Assembly: GCA_900472485.1 (NCBI GenBank)
Contig: UCII01000034.1
Location: 62,001 to 126,000 of the forward strand
DNA length: 64,000 bases
Direction of reading: 5' to 3'
Origin: Hyphomicrobiales bacterium
GTDB lineage: Bacteria > Pseudomonadota > Alphaproteobacteria > Rhizobiales > Rhizobiaceae
Part shown: positions 18,903-28,071 of the stretch, one piece after another
How the letters are laid out: every line of letters starts with the position of its first letter
Numbering within the stretch: position 1 is the stretch's first letter
The notes under the pieces: generated by a model
The model's database searches: none
What the model saw: only the letters and a program-made list of their open reading frames with translations
What the model was told of the DNA's origin: nothing
Program-made: the position numbers and the translations under genes

Positions 18903-19775
18903 TCAATCCCGTTCCAGCACGATGCGCAATCGGCCGGCGAGATCCTGAATATATTGCCATGCGACGCGACCGGAACGGGCGCCGCGGGTCGTCGCCCATT
19001 CAAGCGCCTCGTGATGCATCTGGGCGCGGTCGAGATCGAGCTTGAAGTGATCGGCATAGGCATCGATCATCTGCAGATAGTCTTCCTGGCTGCATTTGTG
19101 GAAACCGAGCCAGAGACCGAAGCGATCGGAGAGCGAGACCTTTTCCTCGACGGCTTCCGAGGGATTGATCGCGGTCGATTGCTCGTTTTCCATCATATGG
19201 CGCGGCAGCAGGTGCCGACGGTTGGATGTCGCATAGAACAGGACATTATCGGGCCGGCCCTCGACGCCACCGTCCAATGCCGCCTTCAGCGACTTATAGG
19301 CAGTATCGTCATGATCGAAGGAGAGGTCGTCGCAGAAGATGATGATGCGATGCGGCGTTGCCTTCAGGATATCGAGCAGCACCGGCAGCGAGGAAATGTC
19401 TTCGCGATGGACTTCGATCAGCTTCAGCGACACGCCTGTCGCCCGACGCACATCTTCATGCACCGCTTTGACGAGCGAGGATTTGCCCATGCCGCGCGCG
19501 CCCCAGAGCAGCACGTTGTTGGCCGCGAAACCTTCGGCAAAACGAAGCGTGTTTTCGTGCAGGATGTCGCGCACGTGATCGACGCCGCGGATGAGGGTCA
19601 GCGCCACACGGTTCGGCCGTGGCACCGGCTGCAGATAAAGCCGGGCAGGGGCCCAGACGAAGCAGTCGGCGGCATTCCAGTCGTTGACGGCCGGGGCTGG
19701 CCCGGCCAGGCGCTCGATAGCGTCGGCCAGGCGACGGACTTCGGCAAGGATCAGGGCGTTTTGGTCTTCAGTCAC
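18903..19775 (-). CDS. DUF815-family AAA+ ATPase
   Basis: A 290-residue P-loop protein of the DUF815 family. The Walker A motif is WGARGMGKSS and Walker B is IIIFCDDLSFD; a DNVLFYATSNRRHL sensor-like segment follows. The biological role of DUF815 is not established to my knowledge. The GTG at 19775 is chosen because a strong AGGAGG lies four to five bases upstream; a longer frame to 19799 would place that site inside the gene. It is divergent from yajC. Confidence 0.85.
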   Translation of the reverse strand: MTEDQNALILAEVRRLADAIERLAGPAPAVNDWNAADCFVWAPARLYLQPVPRPNRVALTLIRGVDHVRDILHENTLRFAEGFAANNVLLWGARGMGKSSLVKAVHEDVRRATGVSLKLIEVHREDISSLPVLLDILKATPHRIIIFCDDLSFDHDDTAYKSLKAALDGGVEGRPDNVLFYATSNRRHLLPRHMMENEQSTAINPSEAVEEKVSLSDRFGLWLGFHKCSQEDYLQMIDAYADHFKLDLDRAQMHHEALEWATTRGARSGRVAWQYIQDLAGRLRIVLERD

Positions 19776-19981
19776 CGTTTCCTCCTGAATATTGAACAAG
19801 AAAGTCGTAAAATGCGCGCGCTGTCTTGCCGGGTATCATGCTCCTTTGGGGGGTGAAAGGCTAACAGACCGGGAAAACGGTACGGTTGACGGCTGTTTTT
19901 GTTGCATTCGCCATACGCGTAACTATATTCCGGCCACCCGACGCAGGGCGCGTTCCCGCTCGGAATTCAAGGGAGTTTTCG

Positions 19982-20329
19982 ATGTTTATCACCAACGCAT
20001 ATGCGCAGAGCGCGACAGATTCGGCCGCGAGTGCCTTCGGCGGTTCCGGCTTTGAAATGATCATCCTGTTTGTGCCGCTGATGGTCGTTTGGTATTTCCT
20101 CCTCATCCGTCCGCAGCGCGCGCAGGCGAAGAAGCGTGACGAGATCCTGAAGAACATCCGCCGCGGTGATCAGATCGTCACCAGCGGCATCGTCGGCAAG
20201 GTCACCAAGGTCATCGACGAAAAGGAACTGGAAGTCGAGATCGCTGAAGGGGTGCGCATCCGCGTTGTCCGCAGCGCCATTTCCGAGGTTCGCGTCAAGG
20301 GTGAGCCCGTCAAGGCGGACGCCGCGTAA
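19982..20329 (+). CDS. yajC: Preprotein translocase subunit YajC
   Basis: A 115-residue accessory subunit of the SecDF-YajC complex. A membrane helix spans about residues 25-42 (MIILFVPLMVVWYFLLI), followed by the family motif RPQRAQAKKRDE and a cytoplasmic beta domain with GDQIVTSGGIVGKV-like residues (here GDQIVTSGIVGKV). Upstream in-frame codons to 19886 are ignored because the MFITNAYAQ start is the family norm. secDF follows after 158 bp, with short hairpins between them. Confidence 0.95.
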   Translation: MFITNAYAQSATDSAASAFGGSGFEMIILFVPLMVVWYFLLIRPQRAQAKKRDEILKNIRRGDQIVTSGIVGKVTKVIDEKELEVEIAEGVRIRVVRSAISEVRVKGEPVKADAA

Positions 20330-20487
20330 GGCTCCTTCGAAAGGCGGCTCTAGCCGCCGCTGTGCGTCCTCGAAATTCGAGATCGACTTTCTTGAAGGAT
20401 TGTGCACAAATTCAAGGTGTTACTGCGCCCTTTGCATTTTCGGTCGAAAGGGAGGGCGCGGTAGGGAAGCCCTAATTCGAGAGAGCG

Positions 20488-23031
20488 ATGCTGCACGTCT
20501 CCTGGTGGAAGACCGCCCTGATTTGGTTCGTCGTTCTCTTGAGCGTGCTTTTGGCCGCTCCCAATCTGCTTGGTGAGCGCGCACTTTCATCCTTCCCGGC
20601 ATGGTGGGCACATCGTAAGATCGAGCTTGGCCTCGATCTCCGCGGTGGATCGCATCTGCTGTTGAAGATCGAACGGGGCGATGTTGAGAAGGATCGCCTG
20701 GAAAGCATTGTCGGCGATATCGCGACCCGATTGCGTACGGTCAATGTCGCCTATTCGGGCCTCACCGGCACCGGCCGCAAGATCCAGCTTCGCATCAATG
20801 ATCCCGCACAGGTCCAGCCGGCCTTGACGGCACTGCAGCCGTTGACATCGGGACCGGATAAGCCGTCCGTGGTTCTGTCTCAGGGTGACAACGGGGCACT
20901 GACGCTCGATATCACCGATGCCGACATCAATAACCATGTGTCGACTGCGATCGCTCGTGCGATGAAGGTCATCCACGCCCGCATCGCACAGCTCGGGGTA
21001 GGCGAACCTCTAATCCGCCGGCAGGGATCTGACCGCATCGTCGTACAGGTGCCGGATCTTGCCGATGCGCAGCGGCTGAAAAACCTTCTCGGCCAGCCCG
21101 CCAAACTCAGCTTCCGCCTGATCGATCAGTCGATGTCGGTCCAGGACGCCATGGACAAGCAGCCGCCGGCTGGATCCGATGTGCTGTTTTCCGAAGACGA
21201 TCCGCCTGTGGGTTATCTGGTACAGCGGCAGCCACTGCTCTCGAACGTCGATTTTTCCGATGCCGTCGCGGTCGTTGACAATCAGAAAGGCGAAGGCACC
21301 GTCTCAGTCAAGCTGACTCAGGAGGCGACCCATCGCTTTGCGCAATCGACGGCCAGCAATCTCGGCAGGATCATCGTTGTGGTGCTTGACGATCAGGTCA
21401 TCTCCGCGGCCTCTCTGAAGACGGTCATCGCAATAGGAGAGATCGACGTTCCCGGTGATTTCACCGCCCAGGGCGCGCAGGATCTGACCGTCATGGTCAA
21501 GAGCGGACCACTGCCTGCGACGCTGACGACGGTCGAGGAGCGGACTATTCAGCCGGGCCTCGGCGGCGAAACGGCGCGTTATGGCCTGATTGCCTGTATT
21601 GCCGCTGCGGTCTTCGTCGCCGTACTGATGATCGGCTTCTACCGCCTGCTCGGCATCATCGCGACCATCTCACTCGTCATCAACATGATCATGGTCGCAG
21701 CGCTCATGGGCCTTCTCGGCATTACGCTCACCCTGCCAGGCGTCGCAGCCATCGTCCTCATCATCGGCATCGGCCTCGACGCGCTGGTGCTGATCTACGA
21801 GCGCGTGCGTGAAGAAGAAAAGAAGACCCATCTTCTCGTCGATGCGCTGCGTCATGGCTTCAACCGCGCGGCTGCGACCGTCGCCGACGCCAATCTGACC
21901 ATTCTGATCGTCGCGGCCATTCTCTTCTACGCAAGCACCGGCGCAGTGCGCGGCTTTGCCGCCACGTTGATGGTGGGTGTCGTCACCACCTTCTTCACTT
22001 CATGCTTCGTCACACGGTCGCTGGTGAATATGTGGATCTCGCGCCGCAAGCCACGCACTTTGCTTGTTGGCGTGCGCAGCGGCATTTTCGACAATGCCAA
22101 TATCCGCTTCATGGGTATCCGCCGCTATACGTTTACGGTCTCCGCGGCTCTTTCGGTCGTCACTCTCATTGCCTTCGCGACGGTCGGCATGCACCTGGGC
22201 ATCGATTTTGCCGGCGGATCGATCATCGAGGTCCGGGCCAAACAGGGCGTTGCCGATCCCGTCGACATTCAAACCCGTCTCGGCGCCGTCATTCCGGGCG
22301 ACGTGCGCGTCGAACGGCTCGCCGATCGTCTTGGTGCAGTGGTTCGAGTTCATGCTCAGGAGGGCGGTGAAAACGCCGAGCAATCCGCCGTCTCGCTCGT
22401 TCAGGACGAGCTGGGCAAGGACTACAATTTCGCCCGCGTCGAAGTGGTCGGTCCAGCCGTATCGGGCGAGATCACCACCACGGCTTCCCTCGCCGTCCTG
22501 GCGGCCCTGGCGGCGATCCTGATCTATATATGGGTACGATTCGAATGGCAGTTTGCCGTCGGCGCCATCATCGCAACGCTGCACGATGTGATCCTGACGC
22601 TCGGCCTCTTCGTGCTATCAGGCATGGAATTCAACATGACGAGCATCGCCGCGATCCTCACCATCGTCGGCTATTCTCTGAACGACACGGTCGTCGTCTA
22701 TGACCGCATGCGTGAGAATTTGAAGCGCTATTCGCAGATGCCGCTGCCGATTCTGATCGATGCCTCCATCAATCAGACATTATCTCGTACCATTCTGACA
22801 TCGGCGACGACGCTTTTGGCGCTGCTCGCCCTCTACATCTTCGGCGGCGAGGTGATCCGTGCCTTCACCTTCGTCCTGCTTTTCGGCGTCGCTGTCGGCA
22901 CTTTTTCGTCGATTTATATTGCGGCGCCCGTGCTGATCCTGTTCAAGCTGCGGCCGGACAAGTTCCAGACCGGCGGCGAAAGCAATGGACCCGCGGCCGG
23001 CAATATCCAGTCAGGCAAACCAGCGGTGTGA
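20488..23031 (+). CDS. secDF: Fused protein translocase SecD-SecF
   Basis: An 847-residue fusion of SecD and SecF, which use the proton gradient to help pull exported proteins through SecYEG. The SecD half has the DLRGGSHLLL motif and a large periplasmic P1 domain, then membrane helices with GIGLDALVLIYERVREE. The SecF half begins near residue 545 with GIDFAGGSIIEVR and ends with GYSLNDTVVVYDRMREN. Twelve membrane segments are expected. Its stop is five bases before the next gene. Confidence 0.96.
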   Translation: MLHVSWWKTALIWFVVLLSVLLAAPNLLGERALSSFPAWWAHRKIELGLDLRGGSHLLLKIERGDVEKDRLESIVGDIATRLRTVNVAYSGLTGTGRKIQLRINDPAQVQPALTALQPLTSGPDKPSVVLSQGDNGALTLDITDADINNHVSTAIARAMKVIHARIAQLGVGEPLIRRQGSDRIVVQVPDLADAQRLKNLLGQPAKLSFRLIDQSMSVQDAMDKQPPAGSDVLFSEDDPPVGYLVQRQPLLSNVDFSDAVAVVDNQKGEGTVSVKLTQEATHRFAQSTASNLGRIIVVVLDDQVISAASLKTVIAIGEIDVPGDFTAQGAQDLTVMVKSGPLPATLTTVEERTIQPGLGGETARYGLIACIAAAVFVAVLMIGFYRLLGIIATISLVINMIMVAALMGLLGITLTLPGVAAIVLIIGIGLDALVLIYERVREEEKKTHLLVDALRHGFNRAAATVADANLTILIVAAILFYASTGAVRGFAATLMVGVVTTFFTSCFVTRSLVNMWISRRKPRTLLVGVRSGIFDNANIRFMGIRRYTFTVSAALSVVTLIAFATVGMHLGIDFAGGSIIEVRAKQGVADPVDIQTRLGAVIPGDVRVERLADRLGAVVRVHAQEGGENAEQSAVSLVQDELGKDYNFARVEVVGPAVSGEITTTASLAVLAALAAILIYIWVRFEWQFAVGAIIATLHDVILTLGLFVLSGMEFNMTSIAAILTIVGYSLNDTVVVYDRMRENLKRYSQMPLPILIDASINQTLSRTILTSATTLLALLALYIFGGEVIRAFTFVLLFGVAVGTFSSIYIAAPVLILFKLRPDKFQTGGESNGPAAGNIQSGKPAV

Positions 23032-23035
23032 TACA

Positions 23036-23422
23036 GTGGCTAAAGGTATAGAAATTCGAAACGCGCACTTCCCGGGCCGCGCACCGATCGACGCCTACGG
23101 CAATGGCGGCTTCCGCTTTGCCGACATGTCGCATCGTGGCTCTCTGCTCTGCCTACCCTCGGGCATCTATGGCTGGGACATGCTTCAGGGCGATGCGCTG
23201 ACGTCGGACCGCTTCCAGAAAGTGCTCGATGAAGCTGCCGAGATCGAAGTGCTGCTCGTCGGCACCGGTACGGAACTGCGCCCGCTGCCGGCCGAGCTGA
23301 AGGCTGCCTTGCGCGCAAAGCAGATTTCCTCCGACCCGATGAGCACCGGGGCGGCGGTGCGTACCTTCAACATCATGCTGTCCGAATCGCGCGCCGTGGC
23401 TGCGGCGCTGATCGCCGTCTGA
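23036..23422 (+). CDS. Mth938-like protein, NDUFAF3 homologue
   Basis: A 128-residue member of the Mth938 domain family, which includes the mitochondrial complex I assembly factor NDUFAF3. Seen here are the IEIRNAHFPGRAPIDAYG start, PSGIYGWD, VLLVGTGTELRPLP and the C-terminal STGAAVRTFNIMLSESR. The GTG at 23036 lies four bases after the secDF stop, so the genes are coupled; upstream codons would overlap secDF. A role in complex I assembly or membrane insertion is inferred from the mitochondrial relative. Confidence 0.85.
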   Translation: MAKGIEIRNAHFPGRAPIDAYGNGGFRFADMSHRGSLLCLPSGIYGWDMLQGDALTSDRFQKVLDEAAEIEVLLVGTGTELRPLPAELKAALRAKQISSDPMSTGAAVRTFNIMLSESRAVAAALIAV

Positions 23423-23438
23423 CGTCGGATCCAAGAGT

Positions 23439-24299
23439 ATGACGACATCAGCTGCGCCTCGGAGCAACCGGGACATCTGCCTCGCCACGCTTCGCGACAC
23501 CGATCGCGACCGCTATCTCGCCTGCCTGCTGGCGCCGGAAGAGAAGCGTCCTGCGCTGGCCGCGCTCTATGCCTTTAACGCCGAGTTGGCCCGTATTCGC
23601 GATCTTGTCCATGAGCCGCTGCCCGGCGAGGTGCGCATGCAGTATTGGCGCGATCTTCTCGAGGGGCAGTCCCACGGCTCGAGCGAGGCGAATCCTCTGG
23701 CCTCCGAGCTTTTGACAGCGATCGAGCAATATCGCCTGCCGCGCCAGACACTGATCGACATGATCGATGCCCGCATCTTCGATCTCTACGACGATCCCAT
23801 GGAGAGCCGCAGCAGCTTGGAAGGCTATGCCGGCGAGACGGCTTCGGCCCTGATCCAGCTTGCAAGCCTGGTCTTGTCGGCCGATGAGGCGAAGCGCTCC
23901 GCCGACGCCGCCGGCCATGCCGGCGTCGCGCAGGCAATCGCCGGCTTGCTGCTTCTGATGCCGCTTAATCGCCATCGCGGGCAGGTGTACCTTCCGCTGG
24001 AGATTCTCTCGGCGACCGGGCTCAATCGCGACGGTTTTCTCGCCGGCGAGGACAAGCCGCGCATTTCCGCGGCGATCGAGGCCTTCGCCGGTCTCGGTCG
24101 CGAGCATCTCGCCAAGGCGAGGGCGGCAGGCGCCGTACCGCGGGCCGTATTCCCGGCGTTTCTGCCTGTCACCTTGGCCGAGCCTGTCCTGCAGAAGGCA
24201 CAGAAGCTTGGTGCCGGCATCTTCGATCGATCCCTTGTGCTGCCGCAATGGCGCCGGCAGCTGCGCATGGCGATAGCGTCGATCACAAAGAAAATCTAA
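23439..24299 (+). CDS. Squalene/phytoene synthase-like protein, NDUFAF6-type
   Basis: A 286-residue protein of the trans-isoprenyl diphosphate synthase fold. Segments such as RDRYLACLLAPEEKRPALAALYAFNAELARIRD and the EGYAGETASALIQL region fit the squalene/phytoene synthase family. The first aspartate-rich motif (DxxxD) of true synthases is not obvious, and the position next to the Mth938 gene matches the NDUFAF6 group, a non-enzymatic complex I assembly factor in mitochondria. I therefore do not claim carotenoid or hopanoid synthesis. It starts 16 bases after the Mth938 gene. Confidence 0.8.
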   Translation: MTTSAAPRSNRDICLATLRDTDRDRYLACLLAPEEKRPALAALYAFNAELARIRDLVHEPLPGEVRMQYWRDLLEGQSHGSSEANPLASELLTAIEQYRLPRQTLIDMIDARIFDLYDDPMESRSSLEGYAGETASALIQLASLVLSADEAKRSADAAGHAGVAQAIAGLLLLMPLNRHRGQVYLPLEILSATGLNRDGFLAGEDKPRISAAIEAFAGLGREHLAKARAAGAVPRAVFPAFLPVTLAEPVLQKAQKLGAGIFDRSLVLPQWRRQLRMAIASITKKI

Positions 24300-24376
24300 A
24301 ATACGACAAGCTCGCGCAAGTCTGGCCCAGTATGAAGAATGCCGGGCACTGAATTTGCATTTCAGGGGGAGTTGCC

Positions 24377-24838
24377 ATGGGTATTATCGTCTGGTGCATA
24401 TTGTTCGCGATCGTCATCTTCATTGCCTATTACGCAACGCGTATGGCATCGCAGAACAAGGAAGACGGCCTGCACGATACCGGCCTCGCCATTCTCGAGT
24501 TCGGCCGCGCCTTTCCGACCGAGGCGATCCGCCAGTTGCAGACGACAGCCGACGGGCAGGCGGTCTTCGTGCGGCTGCACGACGACAAGGCGGGCTTCAT
24601 GCGCAATGTGCGCAATCACTTCAGTGTCCATCTGATCGAGCCCGGCCGGGTGCATGCCAAGATCTCGGGAACCGGTCGTGGCTTGACCGTCGATTTTCTG
24701 GATGCGCCTCACCACAACGGCACGTTCGAATTCAAGACGCCTGCCGAAGCCGCGGAAGTATCGCTCTGGCTGCTCGGCAATTATGTGGCGGGTGACGACG
24801 CCAAGTTGCAGGAGCAGGCGTCGCCGGCCAAGGCTTGA
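24377..24838 (+). CDS. Membrane-anchored hypothetical protein
   Basis: I do not recognise this 153-residue protein. It has one N-terminal membrane segment at about residues 3-21 (IIVWCILFAIVIFIAYYA) and a soluble region of roughly 125 residues with alternating strands and a C-terminal tail rich in Ala and Glu. A GGGGAG ribosome site precedes the ATG, and codon use looks like that of its neighbours, so it is probably real. It follows the NDUFAF6-type gene and converges on trmFO. Confidence 0.7.
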   Translation: MGIIVWCILFAIVIFIAYYATRMASQNKEDGLHDTGLAILEFGRAFPTEAIRQLQTTADGQAVFVRLHDDKAGFMRNVRNHFSVHLIEPGRVHAKISGTGRGLTVDFLDAPHHNGTFEFKTPAEAAEVSLWLLGNYVAGDDAKLQEQASPAKA

Positions 24839-24859
24839 AAATCCCGAAGCTCGGGGCGG

Positions 24860-26296
24860 TTAGGCGCTCTCCGCGAGAACCGGCGTCTGCATGCCCAGCC
24901 ATTTCGCGCAGTCGGCAAGTGCACGCTTGGCGATCAGCTGCCGCTTCATGATGGTCTTGTCCTTGCCGCGAAAGCGTTTGACGCCTTCCGGCTTGACGAT
25001 CGAGCCCGGCTCCAGTTCCGGGAAAAGCCCGAAATTTATATTCATCGGCTGGAAGGAGCGCTTGCCCGGCTCCTCGTCCGAGATGATATGGCCGCCGGTG
25101 ATGTGGTTCAGCAGCGAGCCGAGCGCCGTGGTGGACGGCGGCAGCGAGGGTGCTTCGCCCTTGCGCTCGGCGGCGGCGAAGCGGCCGGCGAGCAGGCCGA
25201 TGCTGGCGCTCTCGACATAGCCTTCGCAGCCTGTGATCTGGCCGGCGAAACGCAGGCCCGGGCGCGACTTCAAGACCAGCGAGCGGTCGAGCAGGGTCGG
25301 CGAGTTGATGTAGGTATTGCGGTGCAGGCCGCCGAGGCGTGCGAACTCCGCATTTTCAAGGCCCGGAATGAGCCGGAAGATCTCCGCCTGTGCGCCATAT
25401 TTCAGCTTCGTCTGGAAACCGACCATGTTGTAGAGCGTGCCGAGCGCATTGTCCTGGCGCAGCTGCACGACGGCATAGGCCTTGACCGTCGGATTATGAG
25501 CGTTGGTCAGCCCCATCGGCTTCATCGGCCCGTGGCGCAGCGTCTCACGCCCGCGCTCCGCCATGACCTCGATCGGCAGGCAGCCGTCGAAATAGGGCGT
25601 GCCTTCCCATTCCTTGAAGCCGACGGCATCGCCGGCGATCAGGGCATCGACGAAGGCATTGTACTGGGCTTCGTCCATCGGGCAGTTGATATAGTCCTTG
25701 CCGGTGCCGCCGGGGCCTACCTTGTCGTAGCGCGACTGATACCAGCAAATGTCCATGTTGATGCTGTCGCGATAGACGATCGGCGCGATGGCATCGAAAA
25801 AGGCGAGCGCATCGGCACCGGTTTCGGCCTGGATGGCGCTCGCAAGCCCGGCTGCCGTCAGCGGCCCGGTGGCGATGATCGCCTGATCCCATACCCTTGG
25901 CGGCAGGCCTTCAATCTCCTCGCGGACGATGTTGATCAGCGGGTGATTTGCAATCGCCTGCGTCACCGCAGCCGAGAAGCCGTCCCGATCGACAGCAAGC
26001 GCGCCGCCGGCTGGCACCTGGTGCTTGTCTGCGCATGCCATGATGAGCGAGCCGGCCATGCGCATTTCCGCATGGATGACGCCGACCGCATTGCTGGTTG
26101 CATCGTCTGAGCGGAACGAATTGGAGCACACCAACTCGGCAAGATCGTCCGTCTTGTGTGCTTCGGTGCCGCGTACGCCGCGCATTTCATGCAGGACGAC
26201 GGGTACGCCAGCATTGGCGATCTGCCATGCGGCTTCCGAGCCGGCGAGGCCGCCACCGATGACGTGAATGGGGGAGTGAGAAGTGATCTGTGTCAT
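24860..26296 (-). CDS. trmFO: Methylenetetrahydrofolate-tRNA-(uracil-5-)-methyltransferase TrmFO
   Basis: A 478-residue FAD enzyme that makes 5-methyluridine at position 54 of tRNA using methylenetetrahydrofolate. The N-terminal IHVIGGGLAGSEAAWQIANAG binds FAD, LVCSNSFRSD and the conserved MDICWYQSRYDKVGPGG region follow, and GCEGYVESASIGLLAGRFAA closes the family pattern. The ATG at 26296 removes twelve non-conserved residues found in the longest frame. Confidence 0.95.
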   Translation of the reverse strand: MTQITSHSPIHVIGGGLAGSEAAWQIANAGVPVVLHEMRGVRGTEAHKTDDLAELVCSNSFRSDDATSNAVGVIHAEMRMAGSLIMACADKHQVPAGGALAVDRDGFSAAVTQAIANHPLINIVREEIEGLPPRVWDQAIIATGPLTAAGLASAIQAETGADALAFFDAIAPIVYRDSINMDICWYQSRYDKVGPGGTGKDYINCPMDEAQYNAFVDALIAGDAVGFKEWEGTPYFDGCLPIEVMAERGRETLRHGPMKPMGLTNAHNPTVKAYAVVQLRQDNALGTLYNMVGFQTKLKYGAQAEIFRLIPGLENAEFARLGGLHRNTYINSPTLLDRSLVLKSRPGLRFAGQITGCEGYVESASIGLLAGRFAAAERKGEAPSLPPSTTALGSLLNHITGGHIISDEEPGKRSFQPMNINFGLFPELEPGSIVKPEGVKRFRGKDKTIMKRQLIAKRALADCAKWLGMQTPVLAESA

Positions 26297-26344
26297 GCGC
26301 GCGTCATTATCACGGGCGGGCCGGCGATCCAATGCTTTGCTAAG

Positions 26345-26390
26345 GCATGTCGCGCAAAACTGGGCGGCGGTCTTATGGCAACCTTAGTCT
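26345..26390. repeat. Degenerate half copy of an interspersed palindromic repeat
   Basis: Fifteen bases (GCATGTCGCGCAAAA at 26345-26359) are identical to the start of the complete repeat at 61423. The rest is diverged. It lies in the space between the VOC gene and trmFO. Confidence 0.55.
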
Positions 26391-26413
26391 CTGGTCGGCC
26401 TGCTTAGTGCGAG

Positions 26414-26770
26414 CTATCTATCGAAAGACCTTGAGGGCGGTTCTGCAAGAGTGATGCGGTTTCCGTCAGGGTCCGCCAATTGAGCGATCTTTCCATAGTT
26501 GCCTTGCGATTCACCCGTGAGCTTCACGCCAAAGTCTTGGAGCGATTTGCGAGCTTCCTCCATTTTCGGCACGACAATGGTTAGCCTGCCGTACCCCGCA
26601 TTCTCCTTGTCATAGAAGATTTGAATGTTCGCGCCTGCGACATTGCGCCATTGGATCAAGCCATCCATTGGACGATCGTCAGGTCCTCGGTCGAAAAGTC
26701 GCGTATAAAACGCCTCCGCCCTATCCATGCTTGCCGTCGCGAGTGCTGCGTAAATTCCTAGAATCTGCAT
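26414..26770 (-). CDS. VOC-family (glyoxalase/bleomycin resistance-like) protein
   Basis: A 118-residue single-unit member of the vicinal oxygen chelate superfamily. The start MQILGIYAALATASMDRAEAFY and the C-terminal IAQLADPDGNRITLAEP are the two hallmark segments. The expected first metal-ligand His is not at the usual N-terminal position, so catalysis is uncertain and a binding role is possible. The substrate is unknown. It is a single gene upstream of trmFO on the same strand, separated by a repeat remnant. Confidence 0.7.
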   Translation of the reverse strand: MQILGIYAALATASMDRAEAFYTRLFDRGPDDRPMDGLIQWRNVAGANIQIFYDKENAGYGRLTIVVPKMEEARKSLQDFGVKLTGESQGNYGKIAQLADPDGNRITLAEPPSRSFDR

Positions 26771-27007
26771 TCTCCGCCTCCCTGCTTAAGAGGTTTCCAC
26801 CTGTAAATGAGAAAGGGGCGGTTCCGTTCCAAGAACGCGCGTGATGGCGGCAGCGGCTATGTCCATTCGGCGCACATGGCTACCGTGGCGCAGTATGATT
26901 GGCGGCAATGATACGAGGCGGTAAGGGCGGTGAGCGGCTCGCCATTGATTAACGAAAGCTCTGCGAGGCGATTAAATTGTACGGAGCTTCTAGTAATCGC
27001 CGGAATC

Positions 27008-27034
27008 AAAAACGGCGCCGAAAGGCGCCGTCTT
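27008..27034 (-). terminator. Terminator of the first DUF1127 gene
   Basis: Read on the minus strand, a GACGGCGCC stem with a TTTC loop and GGCGCCGT is followed by TTTTT. It lies about 30 bases beyond the stop of the 47-residue gene. Confidence 0.88.
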
Positions 27035-27060
27035 GAGGCAGTCTACTCAGTTCGTTCCTA

Positions 27061-27204
27061 TTAACGGAAAGAACGAGCAGCGATGTTGCGGATTTCGTAA
27101 CGGCTGACGCCGATGTCCGAAAGGGTCTGGCTGGAGAGGTTGCCAAGTTCGTTCAGAGTGCGGCGGTAGCTGATCCAGTTCTTTGCAATGCGAATCGGGT
27201 TCAT
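27061..27204 (-). CDS. DUF1127-family small protein 1
   Basis: A 47-residue protein, MNPIRIAKNWISYRRTL and onward, ending in IRNIAARSFR. It carries the DUF1127 pattern of an Arg-rich N-terminal helix, then NELGNLSSQTLSDIGVSRYEI. DUF1127 proteins are abundant small proteins of alphaproteobacteria; some bind RNA or affect phosphate and carbon metabolism, but the role of this one is unknown. A GAGGATAAG ribosome site precedes the ATG and a strong terminator follows, so it is a one-gene transcript. Confidence 0.88.
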   Translation of the reverse strand: MNPIRIAKNWISYRRTLNELGNLSSQTLSDIGVSRYEIRNIAARSFR

Positions 27205-27431
27205 GATCTTATCCTCGGTATCTTGTTTGCGGGCGGTACGATTACCGCCTCAGCGCTTGCACTCTATATAGGCGCGAAGGGGCTGATTGTGCAGTGCAAA
27301 GAAGAGGCGCCTGCTATGCATTTGTGCAATATGACGCCCAAAAAGCAGACGATGCTCAAAATTTGTGTGCTTTGCAGATAAGGAATAGCTCGTGATGGAA
27401 TTGACCATGCTGCGCTTGCTCAGTCGATAAG

Positions 27432-27471
27432 CAAAAAAGAACGCCCGCCGCGGAGGTCCGCAACGGGCGTT
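27432..27471 (-). terminator. Terminator of the second DUF1127 gene
   Basis: On the minus strand, an AACGCCCG...CGGGCGTT stem extended by an internal TTGCGG/CCGCGG segment is followed by C and six T. It ends the 48-residue gene's transcript. Confidence 0.88.
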
Positions 27472-27509
27472 GAGAAGGCTTTCGCTGTTGGGCGAAGCCT
27501 ATCCGGCGA

Positions 27510-27656
27510 TTAACGGCCGGTGGCTTCGCGGGCAACGCGATGGATGTCGGCGCGGTCGATGCCGAGGTCGTGCAGTTCACGCGAGCTCATGCGGCCGAGT
27601 TCGTTAACGGTCTGACGATACTTGCGCCAGTTGTTGAAAGAGCGGGTCAGGTTCAT
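27510..27656 (-). CDS. DUF1127-family small protein 2
   Basis: A 48-residue paralogue of the gene at 27061, beginning MNLTRSFNNWRKYRQTV and containing NELGRMSSRELHDLGIDRADI before an Arg-rich end. It has its own terminator and about 300 bases separate it from the first copy, so the two are regulated independently. A GGGACTACA-type leader lies just upstream; the ribosome site is AAAGGGAC. The function is unknown. Confidence 0.88.
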   Translation of the reverse strand: MNLTRSFNNWRKYRQTVNELGRMSSRELHDLGIDRADIHRVAREATGR

Positions 27657-28071
27657 TGTAGTCCCTTTCGAGGATCAAGGGATCGAGCAGTTCCGTGATT
27701 GGTTCCGTCGTCGATCTAATGGATTTAAATATATGCTGCGCCGCGAAAACTAAAAGCGCGAAAGCTTCATGTCACCTATGCGTCATATGCAAGCCTTATG
27801 GGTAATTTGCCTAAGATGGCGGCTGCTTTATGTGCATATCGCGGCCAAATGAAGAACTGCTTGAGAGGCTCGCTTCAGGGCAATGCCTGGCTTTCGCAGG
27901 TACTTTCCATTTGTTGCCGGCATTCGGCCATGTTTTGGCCAGCCATGCTGTTTGGGGAGGGCTGCATCGGCTGTTTTCCGCCTGCGGATCTTCGTTCGAC
28001 TGCTTGCGCGCCAGGCTCCGGTATTTGTCGGCCCATTGGGGCGCTCGAAGCATATAAAGCCGATTTAGGTG
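27657..28071. other. Intergenic region between DUF1127-2 and the sRNA
   Basis: This 415-bp stretch must contain the promoter of the second DUF1127 gene, near an AT-rich patch at about 27720-27750. A 137-codon plus-strand frame crosses it from 27798, but it runs antisense through the sRNA, is rich in Cys and lacks a ribosome site, so I do not call it. Nothing else is recognised. Confidence 0.4.

Noticed and set aside
23439..24299. Carotenoid or hopanoid biosynthesis enzyme
   Set aside because: No other terpenoid gene is near, the aspartate-rich motifs are not clear, and the neighbourhood matches the NDUFAF6 group.
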